Source: Microvirga solisilvae (GTDB lineage Bacteria > Pseudomonadota > Alphaproteobacteria > Rhizobiales > Beijerinckiaceae). From it: a DNA stretch of 64,000 nt. Shown here one piece after another: positions 43,354 to 51,775 of this stretch. Position numbers and translations under genes: made by a program. How positions within the stretch are numbered: the first letter of the stretch is position 1; every line of letters starts with the position of its first letter. The DNA lies in NCBI RefSeq assembly GCF_022808595.1, contig NZ_JAKUCN010000003.1, positions 248,001 through 312,000 on the forward strand. The letters run 5' to 3'. Under the pieces are notes generated by a model. That model searched no databases, had not been told where the DNA came from, and saw only the letters and a list, made by a program, of their open reading frames with translations.

Positions 43354-44013
43354 CTAGCGCAAGGTGGCGGTCGCTTCCTGGCTCGGTGCGCCGCCGCTGA
43401 TGATGGCGGCGACCGGGGAGCTTTCCGGGTCGTTCTCGAAGCGGGTGCGCAGCCAGACGGCCAGGAATTTCAGGTATTCGGTCGCCAGCACCTTGGCGGT
43501 GGCGGGATTGTGCCACCAATCGTGCGGGTCGATGGTGGCCGCGACCGCATAGGGAATCTTCTGCAGGTTGGGGAGCGCGTGGTCGAGCTCCGTCAGCATG
43601 CGCGGCATGTGGTAGTTCGAGGTAACGACGATGATGGTGTCGAAGCCGTGCCGGTCGGCCCAGCGGCGGGTCTCGATGGCGTTGCCGATGGTGTTGCGGG
43701 CCCGGTAATCCAAGTCCACGCAGCAATCGAAGAGCTGGCGCTGTCCGGGATTGAGGCGGGAAATCTGCTCGCGGCTGGTTCTCTCGTTCACGCCCGAAAT
43801 CAGGAGCCGCTTAGCATAGCCCTTGGCCAGAAGGTCGATGGCGTCGCCGATGCGCTGCGCGCCGCCGGTCATGGCCACGATGCCGTCGGCACGGGTCTCG
43901 GGCGGATGCTCGATGCGGTCGATGCTGTAGACGAAGCCCAGAAAGCCGAAAAAACCGAGGATGCAGAGCGCGGCCACGCTCCAGAAACCGGCGCTCAGGA
44001 TGCGTCGGGCCAT
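43354..44013 (-). CDS. YdcF/SanA/ElyC family membrane protein
   Basis: 219 residues from the ATG at 44013, which has AAGGAG upstream; longer in-frame openings lack a ribosome site. One membrane helix (about 8-30) anchors a periplasmic DUF218 domain: A-D-G-I-V-A-M-T-G-G-A-Q-R-I, L-L-I-S-G-V-N-E, then N-T-I-G-N-A-I-E-T and V-V-T-S-N-Y-H-M-P-R. These are the family signature motifs. Relatives affect envelope integrity and peptidoglycan or lipid carriers. It lies downstream of ftsE-ftsX on the same strand. Confidence 0.9.
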   Translation of the reverse strand: MARRILSAGFWSVAALCILGFFGFLGFVYSIDRIEHPPETRADGIVAMTGGAQRIGDAIDLLAKGYAKRLLISGVNERTSREQISRLNPGQRQLFDCCVDLDYRARNTIGNAIETRRWADRHGFDTIIVVTSNYHMPRMLTELDHALPNLQKIPYAVAATIDPHDWWHNPATAKVLATEYLKFLAVWLRTRFENDPESSPVAAIISGGAPSQEATATLR

Positions 44014-44191
44014 GGATCTCCTTGCCGGAAACGGCTGCGCGCCATGCATCGTCCAGCCCCAGCCCAAGGCTTCAGCGGGTTCCGTGGCGCTCGGGTTCGC
44101 CCAACTCTGCGTCTGCGAGGTCATCGAGGGCGATGATACGTTGGAATGCGGCAATGGAGAGGCAGCCCTGGTTGTCCACAATCATGGATGA

Positions 44192-45181
44192 TCAACCATT
44201 ATCGTTAAGAAAACGTCTCACGGTCAGGCGGGACACGATGCCTGTGATCAGCGCCACCAGGAGCGCGATGAGGATCACCACCAGATAGCCGGTCCAGCTG
44301 ATGCTGAAGGCCCCGAACAGGGCTTCGATCTGGTCGCCTGCCGGGCTCGCGCGCCAGGAGCGGGTGATCAGGCCGAGAACGATGGTGAGTACAAGCGCCG
44401 CGCCGGCCCCGATGGCGCTGCCGCGCAGGCCGAGCTTGAAGAAGCGGCGCTGAAACTCCTTGGCGATGAAATCGTCGTTCGCGCCCACGAAGTGCAGAAT
44501 ATCCACCACTTCCTTGTTGCCGGCCATGGCCCCGCGCGTGGCGAAGATCACGGCCAGGCCCGCCGCCACGAGCACCAGCGTCACCAGGAAGATGCCGGTG
44601 GCGATGATGGTGTTGGCCATGGTGGAAAGCCGCGAGACCCAGAGCGCGTGATCATCGAGGGATGCTCCCGGCACGTCCCGCTGCAGGCTCTGGCGCAAGG
44701 GGCCGAAATCGGGCCGCACGTCTTCGCTCAGCTTGATCACGATGAGGCGCGGAACGGGCAGATCCTTGAAATCGAGGCCGGTGCCGAGCCAGGGCTCCAG
44801 CAGGCGCTCGGATTCTTCCTTGGTGAAGGGCTGCGCTTCTTCCACGCCCGGCGTCTGGCGGGCCAGCACCGTCGCGCGCGCCACGTCGTCTTCCATGGAG
44901 CGCTGCGGATTGGGACGGATCTGGATCGTCACCTCGCGGGCGATTTCCGAGCGCCATTGCGCGGAACTCGTCGCCACCAGCTCCGCGCCACCCGCGCAGA
45001 GGGCTGCAAGGAAGGTGAGGATCGCGATGACGGCGGCGAGCGCCTGTCCGCCTGCGGAATCCACGGGCACGAGAGGCGCATTGCGGCTCAAGGAGGCAGG
45101 CAGCGAACGCTTCTCGCCGCCCTGCGGCTTTTGCGGCGCAACCTTCCTGAGGCGGGGTTGGGGCGCGTTCATCCGGCTCAT
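44192..45181 (-). CDS. ftsX: cell division ABC transporter permease FtsX
   Basis: A 329-residue integral membrane protein. A basic cytosolic N-terminus (about 1-45, rich in P, K and R) is followed by a first helix and a periplasmic loop with I-R-P-N-P-Q-R-S-M. Three more helices follow at about 205-230, 255-280 and 300-320. It partners with FtsE to activate peptidoglycan hydrolases at the septum. The start overlaps the ftsE stop by 4 bases. Confidence 0.93.
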   Translation of the reverse strand: MSRMNAPQPRLRKVAPQKPQGGEKRSLPASLSRNAPLVPVDSAGGQALAAVIAILTFLAALCAGGAELVATSSAQWRSEIAREVTIQIRPNPQRSMEDDVARATVLARQTPGVEEAQPFTKEESERLLEPWLGTGLDFKDLPVPRLIVIKLSEDVRPDFGPLRQSLQRDVPGASLDDHALWVSRLSTMANTIIATGIFLVTLVLVAAGLAVIFATRGAMAGNKEVVDILHFVGANDDFIAKEFQRRFFKLGLRGSAIGAGAALVLTIVLGLITRSWRASPAGDQIEALFGAFSISWTGYLVVILIALLVALITGIVSRLTVRRFLNDNG

Positions 45182-45885
45182 TCGTCGATATGCAGCCGCC
45201 CGTCGCCGAGCACGAGGCGGCGCACGTTGAGCTGGTCCATGAGGCTGAAATCGTGGGTGGCGATCACCACCGAGGTTCCGAGCCGGTTGAGTTCGATGAA
45301 GAGGCGCAGGAGACGCTTGGCGAGCGACGGGTCCACGTTGCCGGTGGGCTCGTCGGCGAGCAGAAGGTCGGGCCGCACGATAAGGGCGCGGGCAATCGCC
45401 GCGCGCTGCTTCTCACCGCCGGAGAGCACGGGCGGCAGCATGTGCATGCGGTCGCCGAGGCCGACCCAGCGCAGGAGCTCCACCACCTCGGCACGGTAGC
45501 TCGCCTCGTCCTTGCCCTGGACGCGCAAGGGGAGAGCCACGTTCTCATAGGTGGTGAGGTGGTCGAGCAGGCGGAAATCCTGGAACACCACGCCCATGCG
45601 GCGGCGAAGGCCGGTGAGCTCGTTCTTCGAGATCCGCGAGACGTTCTCGCCGAAGAGGGAGATCAGGCCGCGCGTCGGCTTGACCGAGAGAAGGATGAGC
45701 CGGAGCAGCGTGGTCTTGCCCGCGCCCGAGGGGCCGGTGAGGAACTGGAACGAGTTCGGCTCGATGGAGAAGGTGAGGTCGCGCAGGACCTCGGGCCCCA
45801 TGCCGTAGCGCACGCCCACATTCTCGAAGCGCACGGACGGAGCCATGCCTTCATCGAAATCCTCATCGTAATGGTGGGCTCTCAC
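45178..45885 (-). CDS. ftsE: cell division ABC transporter ATP-binding protein FtsE
   Basis: A 235-residue ATPase. Walker A is G-P-S-G-A-G-K-T-T-L, the signature L-S-G-G-E-K-Q-R and Walker B L-L-L-A-D-E-P-T-G-N-V-D. A GTG start at 45885 follows an AGGAGG tract; an ATG 13 codons later (M-A-P-S-V-R-F-E-N-V) is an alternative closer to the usual family length. It is coupled to ftsX. Confidence 0.95.
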   Translation of the reverse strand: MRAHHYDEDFDEGMAPSVRFENVGVRYGMGPEVLRDLTFSIEPNSFQFLTGPSGAGKTTLLRLILLSVKPTRGLISLFGENVSRISKNELTGLRRRMGVVFQDFRLLDHLTTYENVALPLRVQGKDEASYRAEVVELLRWVGLGDRMHMLPPVLSGGEKQRAAIARALIVRPDLLLADEPTGNVDPSLAKRLLRLFIELNRLGTSVVIATHDFSLMDQLNVRRLVLGDGRLHIDE

Positions 45886-46155
45886 GTCGGCCTGGATCCT
45901 CCTGGAGGGTTTTAGGGAGCCGGCTGGCGGCGATTCGCCCCTGTTATCGCCCCGGTATGGTTAGCAAGCCATAAACTTGCCGGAGCCCCACAGGAAGCGA
46001 GGCGGTCGGGGAACATTGCCGCAGGATCGCTGCCCGAAGGCCGAACCACCGCTTTTGCCGGAAAAACGCATGAACTTCGTTTGACTTCCACGCGCCGCCA
46101 TGGTCGTGAAAGAAGGACCTTTCAGTAGCTTTTTTCTTATCTGGACAGACCGACG

Positions 46156-46725
46156 ATGACTGCTTCCCACCGTATTCGGGTTCTCTTCGACGAGGACGCT
46201 ATCGCCAAGCGCAACGAGGCCATGGCGCAGGACATCGTGAAATCCAAGCCTGAGAACCTGCTGGTCGTCGCGGTCCTCAAGGGAAGCTTCATGTTCGCGG
46301 CGGACCTGCTGCGCGCCCTGCATCGGGTCGGCCTCGAGCCGCAGGTGGAGTTCGTGCATCTCTCCAGTTATCTCGACGGCACGGTCTCCACCGGCAACGT
46401 CACGATCCTGCGCGACGTGGAAAGCGACGTGCGCGGCCGCGACGTGCTTCTGGTCGACGACATTCTCGAATCCGGCCGCACGGTCACCTTCGCCAAGGAC
46501 CTGCTCATGGCCCGCGGCGCCAAGAGCGTGAAGACCGCCGTTCTGCTGGAAAAGCCCGGCAAGCGCGCCGTGCAGATCGAGCCGGATTACGTGGGCTTTA
46601 CCTGCCCGGACGTGTTCGTGATCGGCTACGGCATGGATGTCGCCCATTCCTACCGCCAGCTGCCCTTCGTCGGCGTCCTCGACCGCCACGACACGAATCC
46701 GGACCTGTTCGACAAGCCGGAATAA
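46156..46725 (+). CDS. hpt: hypoxanthine phosphoribosyltransferase
   Basis: A 189-residue purine-salvage enzyme. The PRPP-binding motif is V-L-L-V-D-D-I-L-E-S-G-R-T-V; V-V-A-V-L-K-G-S-F-M-F near residue 36 and the base-contacting D-Y-V-G-F-T-C-P-D near the C-terminus are also typical. The length is normal. It is divergent from ftsE across a 270-base gap and followed by a family-2 repeat. Confidence 0.94.
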   Translation: MTASHRIRVLFDEDAIAKRNEAMAQDIVKSKPENLLVVAVLKGSFMFAADLLRALHRVGLEPQVEFVHLSSYLDGTVSTGNVTILRDVESDVRGRDVLLVDDILESGRTVTFAKDLLMARGAKSVKTAVLLEKPGKRAVQIEPDYVGFTCPDVFVIGYGMDVAHSYRQLPFVGVLDRHDTNPDLFDKPE

Positions 46726-46746
46726 GGGTGCTTCACATCACTCTGC

Positions 46747-46854
46747 CCTCATCCTGAGGAGGTCGCGTGAGCGACCGTCTCGAAGGAAGTTCCAGAGTGC
46801 TCTGGAGACGCCTCGCCCTTCGAGACGGACCTGACGGCCCTCCTCAGGGTGAGG
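46747..46854. repeat. intergenic inverted-repeat element, family 2 (copy b)
   Basis: CCTCATCCTGAGGAGG and CCTCCTCAGGGTGAGG are inverted complements with one mismatch. Inner arms CGTCTCGAAGG and CCTTCGAGACG pair. The sequence is closely similar to the element at 40156-40258. Confidence 0.8.
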
Positions 46855-46870
46855 CTGTGATGTGTTCGAG

Positions 46871-47380
46871 TTATCCGTTCAGCTGCCAGATCGAGCCGTT
46901 GAGCAGGGTCGCGTAAGAGACCCAGGCGAGATACGGCACGAGAAGCCATGCGGCGATGCGGTCGAGTTTCCAGAAGGCGACGATCGTCGCGAGGATCGCC
47001 ACGATCAGGGTGGCGATGACGACAAGGCCCATGAGCGGGCTCTGTGCGCCGAAGAAGGCGAAGGACCAGGCTGAGTTCAGCGCGAGCTGCACGAAGAAGA
47101 GAGCCACCGCCCCTGTGCGCCCGGGCGTGCTTTTCGGCAGAGACAGGATGCGCCAGAGCGCATAGGCCATCAGCGCGTAGAGCGTGGTCCAGACAGGCCC
47201 AAAGACCCAGTTCGGCGGATTGAAGGAGGGTTTCTCAAGTCCGGCATACCAGGTCGGGATCTTGGCGCGGGTGACGAGGCCGCCCGCGACGCTCACCGCC
47301 ACCACCGGCAGGACTGCGATCAGGAACCGCAGGAAGGGCGGCGTTGCATGGCTGCCCGGCATAGTTTGGTCTGTCGGCAT
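46871..47380 (-). CDS. tspO: TspO/MBR family protein
   Basis: A 169-residue tryptophan-rich membrane protein with five helices. Diagnostic parts are W-Y-A-G-L-E-K-P-S-F-N-P-P-N-W-V-F-G-P-V-W-T near residues 39-60, A-L-N-S-A-W-S-F-A-F-F-G-A near 105, and P-Y-L-A-W-V-S-Y-A-T. TspO binds tetrapyrroles and modulates stress or photosynthetic gene expression in alphaproteobacteria. A GGAAC-N16-TGTT pattern lies upstream. Confidence 0.93.
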   Translation of the reverse strand: MPTDQTMPGSHATPPFLRFLIAVLPVVAVSVAGGLVTRAKIPTWYAGLEKPSFNPPNWVFGPVWTTLYALMAYALWRILSLPKSTPGRTGAVALFFVQLALNSAWSFAFFGAQSPLMGLVVIATLIVAILATIVAFWKLDRIAAWLLVPYLAWVSYATLLNGSIWQLNG

Positions 47381-47427
47381 GGCTGAAATCCCTTTAAAGA
47401 CGGCCTGTCTTATAAACCTGTGACCTC

Positions 47428-47452
47428 AACAGTCACGCTTCTCGGAGGTTCC
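47428..47452 (-). promoter_or_regulatory. candidate EcfG-type promoter of tspO
   Basis: The minus strand reads GGAAC (47452-47448), 16 bases, TGTT (47431-47428), one mismatch from GGAAC-N16-CGTT, ending 48 bases before the tspO ATG. The GGAAC overlaps the Shine-Dalgarno region of the divergent metC-like gene. Confidence 0.35.
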
Positions 47453-47453
47453 C

Positions 47454-48608
47454 ATGTCGTCGTCGCGTCTCCCCTGGTCGAAGCGCAGCCTGACCGCTCA
47501 GGCGATGGGGCATGTGGACCCGATCACGAAAGCGGTGGTGCCGCCGATCCATGTGGCGACCACCTATATCCGCGACGAGGACAACGCCTATTCCTCCGGT
47601 TACGTCTATGGCCGTCCCGACAATGCCACCATCCGCGAGGCGGAAGAGGTGCTGGCGATGCTGGAAGAGGCGGAAGCCGGCGCGCTTCTCTTCTCCTCCG
47701 GCATGGCGGCGGCGACCGCCGTGTTCCAGGCGTTGAACCCCGGCGATCACATCGTGGCCTCCAAGGTCATGTACTGGGCCTTGCGCAACTGGCTGATGAC
47801 GGAAGCCGTGCGCTGGGGCCTTCAGGTCGATTTCGTGGAGACGGACGATCTCGATGCCCTTGCCAAGGCCGTCGTGCCGGGCCGCACCAAGCTCGTCTGG
47901 GTCGAGACGCCCTCCAACCCGCTCTGGACCATCACCGATATCGCGGCCGTGGCCGAGATCGCGCACGCGGCGGGAGCACGGCTCGCGGTCGATTCCACCA
48001 CGGCCTCGCCGGTTCATACCCGCCCGCTGAAGCTCGGCGCGGATATCGTAATGCATGCGGCGACCAAGGTGCTCAACGGTCATTCCGACGTGGTGGCTGG
48101 CGCGCTCGCAGGCGCGAAGGCCGATGAGTTCTGGGCGCGGATCGTCTCGATCCGCAAGATGCAGGGCGCGATCCTCGGCCCCTTCGAGGCTTACTTGCTG
48201 ATGCGCGGCATGCGCACGCTCCATGTGCGAACAGCAGCGCAGGCGAAATCGGCGCTCGATCTCGCGCAGCGCTTCTCCGTGCATCCCAAGGTGGCGCGGG
48301 TGCTCTATCCCGGCCTGCCGCAGCATCCAGGACACGACATCGCCGCCCGGCAGATGGAGGGCGGCTTCGGCTACATGCTCTCAATCCAGGTGACGGGCGG
48401 CGAGAAGGCTGCGATTGCGACCGCCGCGAAGGTCGGCCTGTGGAAAAGGGCAACATCTCTCGGCGGCGTCGAGAGCCTGATCGAGCACCGCGCCTCCATC
48501 GAGGGACCCGGAACGCCTTGCCCGCCCGACCTTCTGCGGCTCTCCACCGGCATCGAGGACGTAGAAGACCTCTATCGCGACCTCGACGAAGCATTGCGGG
48601 CGTCGTGA
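47454..48608 (+). CDS. PLP-dependent Cys/Met metabolism enzyme (cystathionine beta-lyase / gamma-synthase family)
   Basis: A 384-residue enzyme preceded by CGGAGG. Family motifs: P-P-I-H-V-A-T-T-Y, G-Y-V-Y-G-R-P-D-N-A-T, F-S-S-G-M-A-A-A-T-A near residue 83, W-V-E-T-P-S-N-P-L near 145 and the PLP lysine in H-A-A-T-K-V-L-N-G-H-S-D-V-V. The exact reaction (lyase, synthase or sulfhydrylase) cannot be fixed from sequence. It serves methionine/cysteine metabolism, like the metXW pair 11 kb away. Confidence 0.88.
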   Translation: MSSSRLPWSKRSLTAQAMGHVDPITKAVVPPIHVATTYIRDEDNAYSSGYVYGRPDNATIREAEEVLAMLEEAEAGALLFSSGMAAATAVFQALNPGDHIVASKVMYWALRNWLMTEAVRWGLQVDFVETDDLDALAKAVVPGRTKLVWVETPSNPLWTITDIAAVAEIAHAAGARLAVDSTTASPVHTRPLKLGADIVMHAATKVLNGHSDVVAGALAGAKADEFWARIVSIRKMQGAILGPFEAYLLMRGMRTLHVRTAAQAKSALDLAQRFSVHPKVARVLYPGLPQHPGHDIAARQMEGGFGYMLSIQVTGGEKAAIATAAKVGLWKRATSLGGVESLIEHRASIEGPGTPCPPDLLRLSTGIEDVEDLYRDLDEALRAS

Positions 48609-48614
48609 CACCCA

Positions 48615-48718
48615 CGTCATCCCGGACGGAGCGTAGCGAAGATCCGGGATCGTGAGCCGAATAAAGCGCCATTCTCGTCTTGCGATCCCGGGTTCTGCTG
48701 CGCAGCCCCGGGATGACG
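48615..48718. repeat. intergenic inverted-repeat element, family 1 (copy c)
   Basis: CGTCATCCCGG and CCGGGATGACG are perfect inverted complements at the ends. Inner segments GATCCGGGATCG and GCGATCCCGGGTTC pair in part. The right half nearly repeats that of the 36.9-kb copy. Confidence 0.78.
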
Positions 48719-48822
48719 CTTGTCAACAGCGGAATACTCGTTGAGCCGGCTATCTTGATCCTGTCATAAAAGATGTGCTCTCCTCTGGTTAAGGAACAAC
48801 GTTCCATCCAGAGGAAGCTGTC

Positions 48823-50766
48823 ATGACACTGATCACCCGCCGCCGCATTCTTCAGACCGGCGTCGCCGCCGCCGCTCTCACGAGCCTGCCGCATCTCGCC
48901 ATGGGCCAGGCCAATCCCGTGGTGAAGCTGCGCATCATGGAAACCACCGATCTCCATGTGAACATCTTCCCCTACGATTACTATCGCGACGCTCCCGACG
49001 ACACGGTGGGTCTCGCGCGCACCGCGACGATCGTGAAGGCCGCGCGCTCCGAGGCCAAGAACAGCCTGCTCTTCGATAACGGCGACATCATCCAGGGCTC
49101 GCCGCTCGGCGATTACGTGTCCTATCGCAAGGGCATGAAGAAGGGCGACGTGCATCCCATCGTCGCCGCGATGAACACCCTTTCCTACGATTGCGGCACA
49201 CTCGGCAATCACGAGTTCAATTACGGTCTGGAGTTCCTGCAGAACGCCATGGGCGCTGCGAAATTCCCGGTGGTCTGCGCCAACGCGATCAAGTCCGACG
49301 GACAGACCCTCTACAAGCCGTGGCTCATCCTCGACCGCGAGGTGACGGATGAGAGCGGTGCCAAGCAGAAACTGAAGGTCGGCGTGATCGGCTTCGTGCC
49401 GCCGCAGATCGTGCAATGGGACAAGGCGCATCTCGACGGCAAGGTGACCACCATCGACATCGTCGACGCCGCCAACAAGCATGTGCCTGAGCTGAAGAAG
49501 GCCGGTGCCGACATCGTCGTGGCGCTCTGCCATTCCGGCATCGCAGGCGGCGAGCGTAAAGGCGGCGAGGAGAATGCGGCGCTGCATCTCGCGAAGGTCG
49601 ACGGCATCGATGTGATCCTCACCGGCCACCAGCACTTCGTGTTCCCCGGCGGCAAGGAGTTCAATAACATCCCCGGCGTCGATGTTCAGAAGGGCACGCT
49701 GCACGGTAAGCCCGCCGTCATGGCCGGCTTCTGGGGCAGCCATCTCGGCCTTATCGATCTCGATCTGACGAAGGACGGCAATGCGTGGAAGGTTGCGAAT
49801 TTCCGCACCGAAGCACGCTCGATTTACGACCGCGTCGACCGCAAGATCGTCGCGAAGGTGGATTCGGAAGCAGGTGTGATCGCCGCCGTGCAGGCCGATC
49901 ACGATGCCACGCTCAAATACGTGCGCGAGCCCGTAGGCAAGACGGCTGTGCCGATCCATTCCTACTTCTCGCTCGTGTCGGACGATGCGTCTGTGAAGCT
50001 CGTCGCCGAGGCGCAGTCCTGGTACGTGGCCGATCAGCTGAAAGCATCTGCCTTCAAGGACCTGCCGATCCTCTCGGCGGCGGCTCCGTTCAAGGCCGGC
50101 GGACGCGGCGGCGCGAACTACTTCACGGACATCAAGCCCGGCCCGCTCGCCATCAAGGACATGGCGGATATCTACATCTATCCGAACACGATCCGCGTGG
50201 TGAAGATCACCGGCGCGCAGGTGCGCGAATGGCTGGAGCGCTCGGCGGGCGTCTACAACCAGATCGACCCGGCGAAGGGCGGCGAGCAGGAGCTCATCAA
50301 CCAAAAATTCCCGGCCTACAACTTCGACGTCATCGCAGGCGTGCAGTACAAGATCGATCCCACGCAGGCCTCGCGCTATGACGACAACGGCAAGGTCGTG
50401 AATGCCGATGCGCACCGCATCAAGGACCTGTCCTATAACGGCAAGCCCGTGACGGACGATCAGCAGTTCCTCGTGGTGACGAACAATTACCGCGCGGGCG
50501 GCGGCGGCAACTTCCCCGGCGCCGACGGCACCACCATCGTGTTCGAGGCGCCCGATCTCACCCGCGATGCGATCATGCGCTTCATCGTCGAGAAGAAGGA
50601 AGTGGCACCGAAGGCCGATGGCTCCTGGTCGCTCGCCGTGCCGTCTGGCGTCACCATGACCTTCACCACCGGCCCGAATGCCGCCGCCTATCAGCCGGCC
50701 GGCATCAAGGTCGAGAAGATGGGCGACGCTCCGGAAGGCTTCGTGAAATACAAAATCGTCGGCTGA
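48823..50766 (+). CDS. cpdB: 2',3'-cyclic-nucleotide 2'-phosphodiesterase / 3'-nucleotidase, periplasmic
   Basis: 647 residues with a twin-arginine signal (T-R-R-R-I-L near residue 6, then a hydrophobic segment). The metallophosphatase domain carries E-T-T-D-L-H-V-N, F-D-N-G-D-I-I-Q-G-S-P, G-N-H-E-F-N-Y-G and L-T-G-H-Q-H. The 5'-nucleotidase C-terminal domain has F-K-A-G-G-R-G-G and N-N-Y-R-A-G-G-G-G-N-F-P-G. It dephosphorylates 2',3'-cyclic and 3'-nucleotides for scavenging. A GGAAC...GTTCC inverted repeat lies 17 bases before the start and a terminator follows. Confidence 0.94.
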   Translation: MTLITRRRILQTGVAAAALTSLPHLAMGQANPVVKLRIMETTDLHVNIFPYDYYRDAPDDTVGLARTATIVKAARSEAKNSLLFDNGDIIQGSPLGDYVSYRKGMKKGDVHPIVAAMNTLSYDCGTLGNHEFNYGLEFLQNAMGAAKFPVVCANAIKSDGQTLYKPWLILDREVTDESGAKQKLKVGVIGFVPPQIVQWDKAHLDGKVTTIDIVDAANKHVPELKKAGADIVVALCHSGIAGGERKGGEENAALHLAKVDGIDVILTGHQHFVFPGGKEFNNIPGVDVQKGTLHGKPAVMAGFWGSHLGLIDLDLTKDGNAWKVANFRTEARSIYDRVDRKIVAKVDSEAGVIAAVQADHDATLKYVREPVGKTAVPIHSYFSLVSDDASVKLVAEAQSWYVADQLKASAFKDLPILSAAAPFKAGGRGGANYFTDIKPGPLAIKDMADIYIYPNTIRVVKITGAQVREWLERSAGVYNQIDPAKGGEQELINQKFPAYNFDVIAGVQYKIDPTQASRYDDNGKVVNADAHRIKDLSYNGKPVTDDQQFLVVTNNYRAGGGGNFPGADGTTIVFEAPDLTRDAIMRFIVEKKEVAPKADGSWSLAVPSGVTMTFTTGPNAAAYQPAGIKVEKMGDAPEGFVKYKIVG

Positions 50767-50792
50767 TCATTTTTTCAGTTGTCGAAAATCGA

Positions 50793-50820
50793 AGCGGCCG
50801 GGCTTGTCAGTCCGGCCGCT
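50793..50820 (+). terminator. terminator of cpdB
   Basis: A perfect 9-base stem AGCGGCCGG/CCGGCCGCT with a 10-base loop is followed by TTTTT, 27 bases after the stop codon. Confidence 0.88.
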
Positions 50821-51036
50821 TTTTCATGTGACGCGTCGTTTTGTCCCTCAAGCATAGAAACGTTAGTTTTCTAAAGGCTTTGGTGCTTTGTAAGTATATT
50901 TGCCTGAAGATAATATTCTTTGATGCTTATTGGTGCATCAATGTCACGGCATGGCAGTTTAGTCTTTGTTAAAAGAATCTCGTTCGAATGTCATTACTGA
51001 CTAAACGTATTTTAAGATTAAATTCTTTTATGAGCT

Positions 51037-51759
51037 ATGCTTTATCCATGCCGAAAAATAGCAGCCTTGCTGTCCTGTATTCTATTTTCCGCGCCAGCCG
51101 CTCAAGCCTTTGACGGGAGTGTGGAAGGGATCAGCGAGACGCAATCCTGGCGGATCGAGGATGCCATTGTCCGGCGCCCTGAAGCGTCCACTCGCTCCTC
51201 GTCACTTGAACGCGTGCAGACCTGGGCGAGCGGCGTTTCCGCAACGAGCCGCGCAGCCTTCACACCTTCCGATACCGGCAAGACCTTTGGCGCCAAGATG
51301 CAACCCTTCCAGGACTGGAACATCATGATCGGCACGGAGATGACTCGCAGCGGCAACGAGAGCGGCTTTCTCGGCTCGAAGGCCATGTGGGAGTCGTTCT
51401 GGTCGCAGGATGTGAGGGAGATGGGAGGCCTCAAGATCGGCCTGTCGACGGTGGGTTCGGTCGACAATGCGCAGACCGATTATCTCCAATCCTTCAGTGG
51501 CCGATTGAATGTTCCGCTGGATGTTCCCCTGACCGCCTGGAATGTGGAATTCCGGGTTTCGCCGAGCATGAATGTGGACGTTTCCAACGGGGCGCTTCAT
51601 TCGAACCTTTTGTCCGAGATCATGGGCGAGAAGGTGCTTAGTTCCCGTACGGATGCGTTCCGGTCCACCATCAATGTCTCGGTCGGCTACAGCCTCGCGC
51701 CGGAGGCGCGGCCGGCGGCATCAGCCAGGCTCGAATTCAGACTCTCGCCGAATCTCTGA
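51037..51759 (+). CDS. exported protein of unknown function (240 aa)
   Basis: A signal peptide (about 1-24, I-A-A-L-L-S-C-I-L-F-S-A-P-A-A-Q-A) precedes a mature part rich in alternating polar/hydrophobic strands (W-N-I-M-I-G-T-E-M, L-K-I-G-L-S-T-V-G, W-N-V-E-F-R-V-S-P-S-M-N-V). It ends S-A-R-L-E-F-R-L-S-P-N-L, suggestive of a small beta-barrel or beta-rich surface protein. No family is recognised. The 270 bases upstream are A+T rich, with a TTGATGC/GCATCAA inverted repeat (50920-50941), a setting that fits silencing by an H-NS-like or MucR-like protein. The start has a poor ribosome site. Confidence 0.6.
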   Translation: MLYPCRKIAALLSCILFSAPAAQAFDGSVEGISETQSWRIEDAIVRRPEASTRSSSLERVQTWASGVSATSRAAFTPSDTGKTFGAKMQPFQDWNIMIGTEMTRSGNESGFLGSKAMWESFWSQDVREMGGLKIGLSTVGSVDNAQTDYLQSFSGRLNVPLDVPLTAWNVEFRVSPSMNVDVSNGALHSNLLSEIMGEKVLSSRTDAFRSTINVSVGYSLAPEARPAASARLEFRLSPNL

Positions 51760-51775
51760 TCCGTTCGAACATTGA

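Noticed and set aside
48073-50415. Long minus-strand open frame (780 codons) opposite the metC-like gene and cpdB
   Set aside because: It spans two well-supported genes and an inverted-repeat element, with no recognisable domain.
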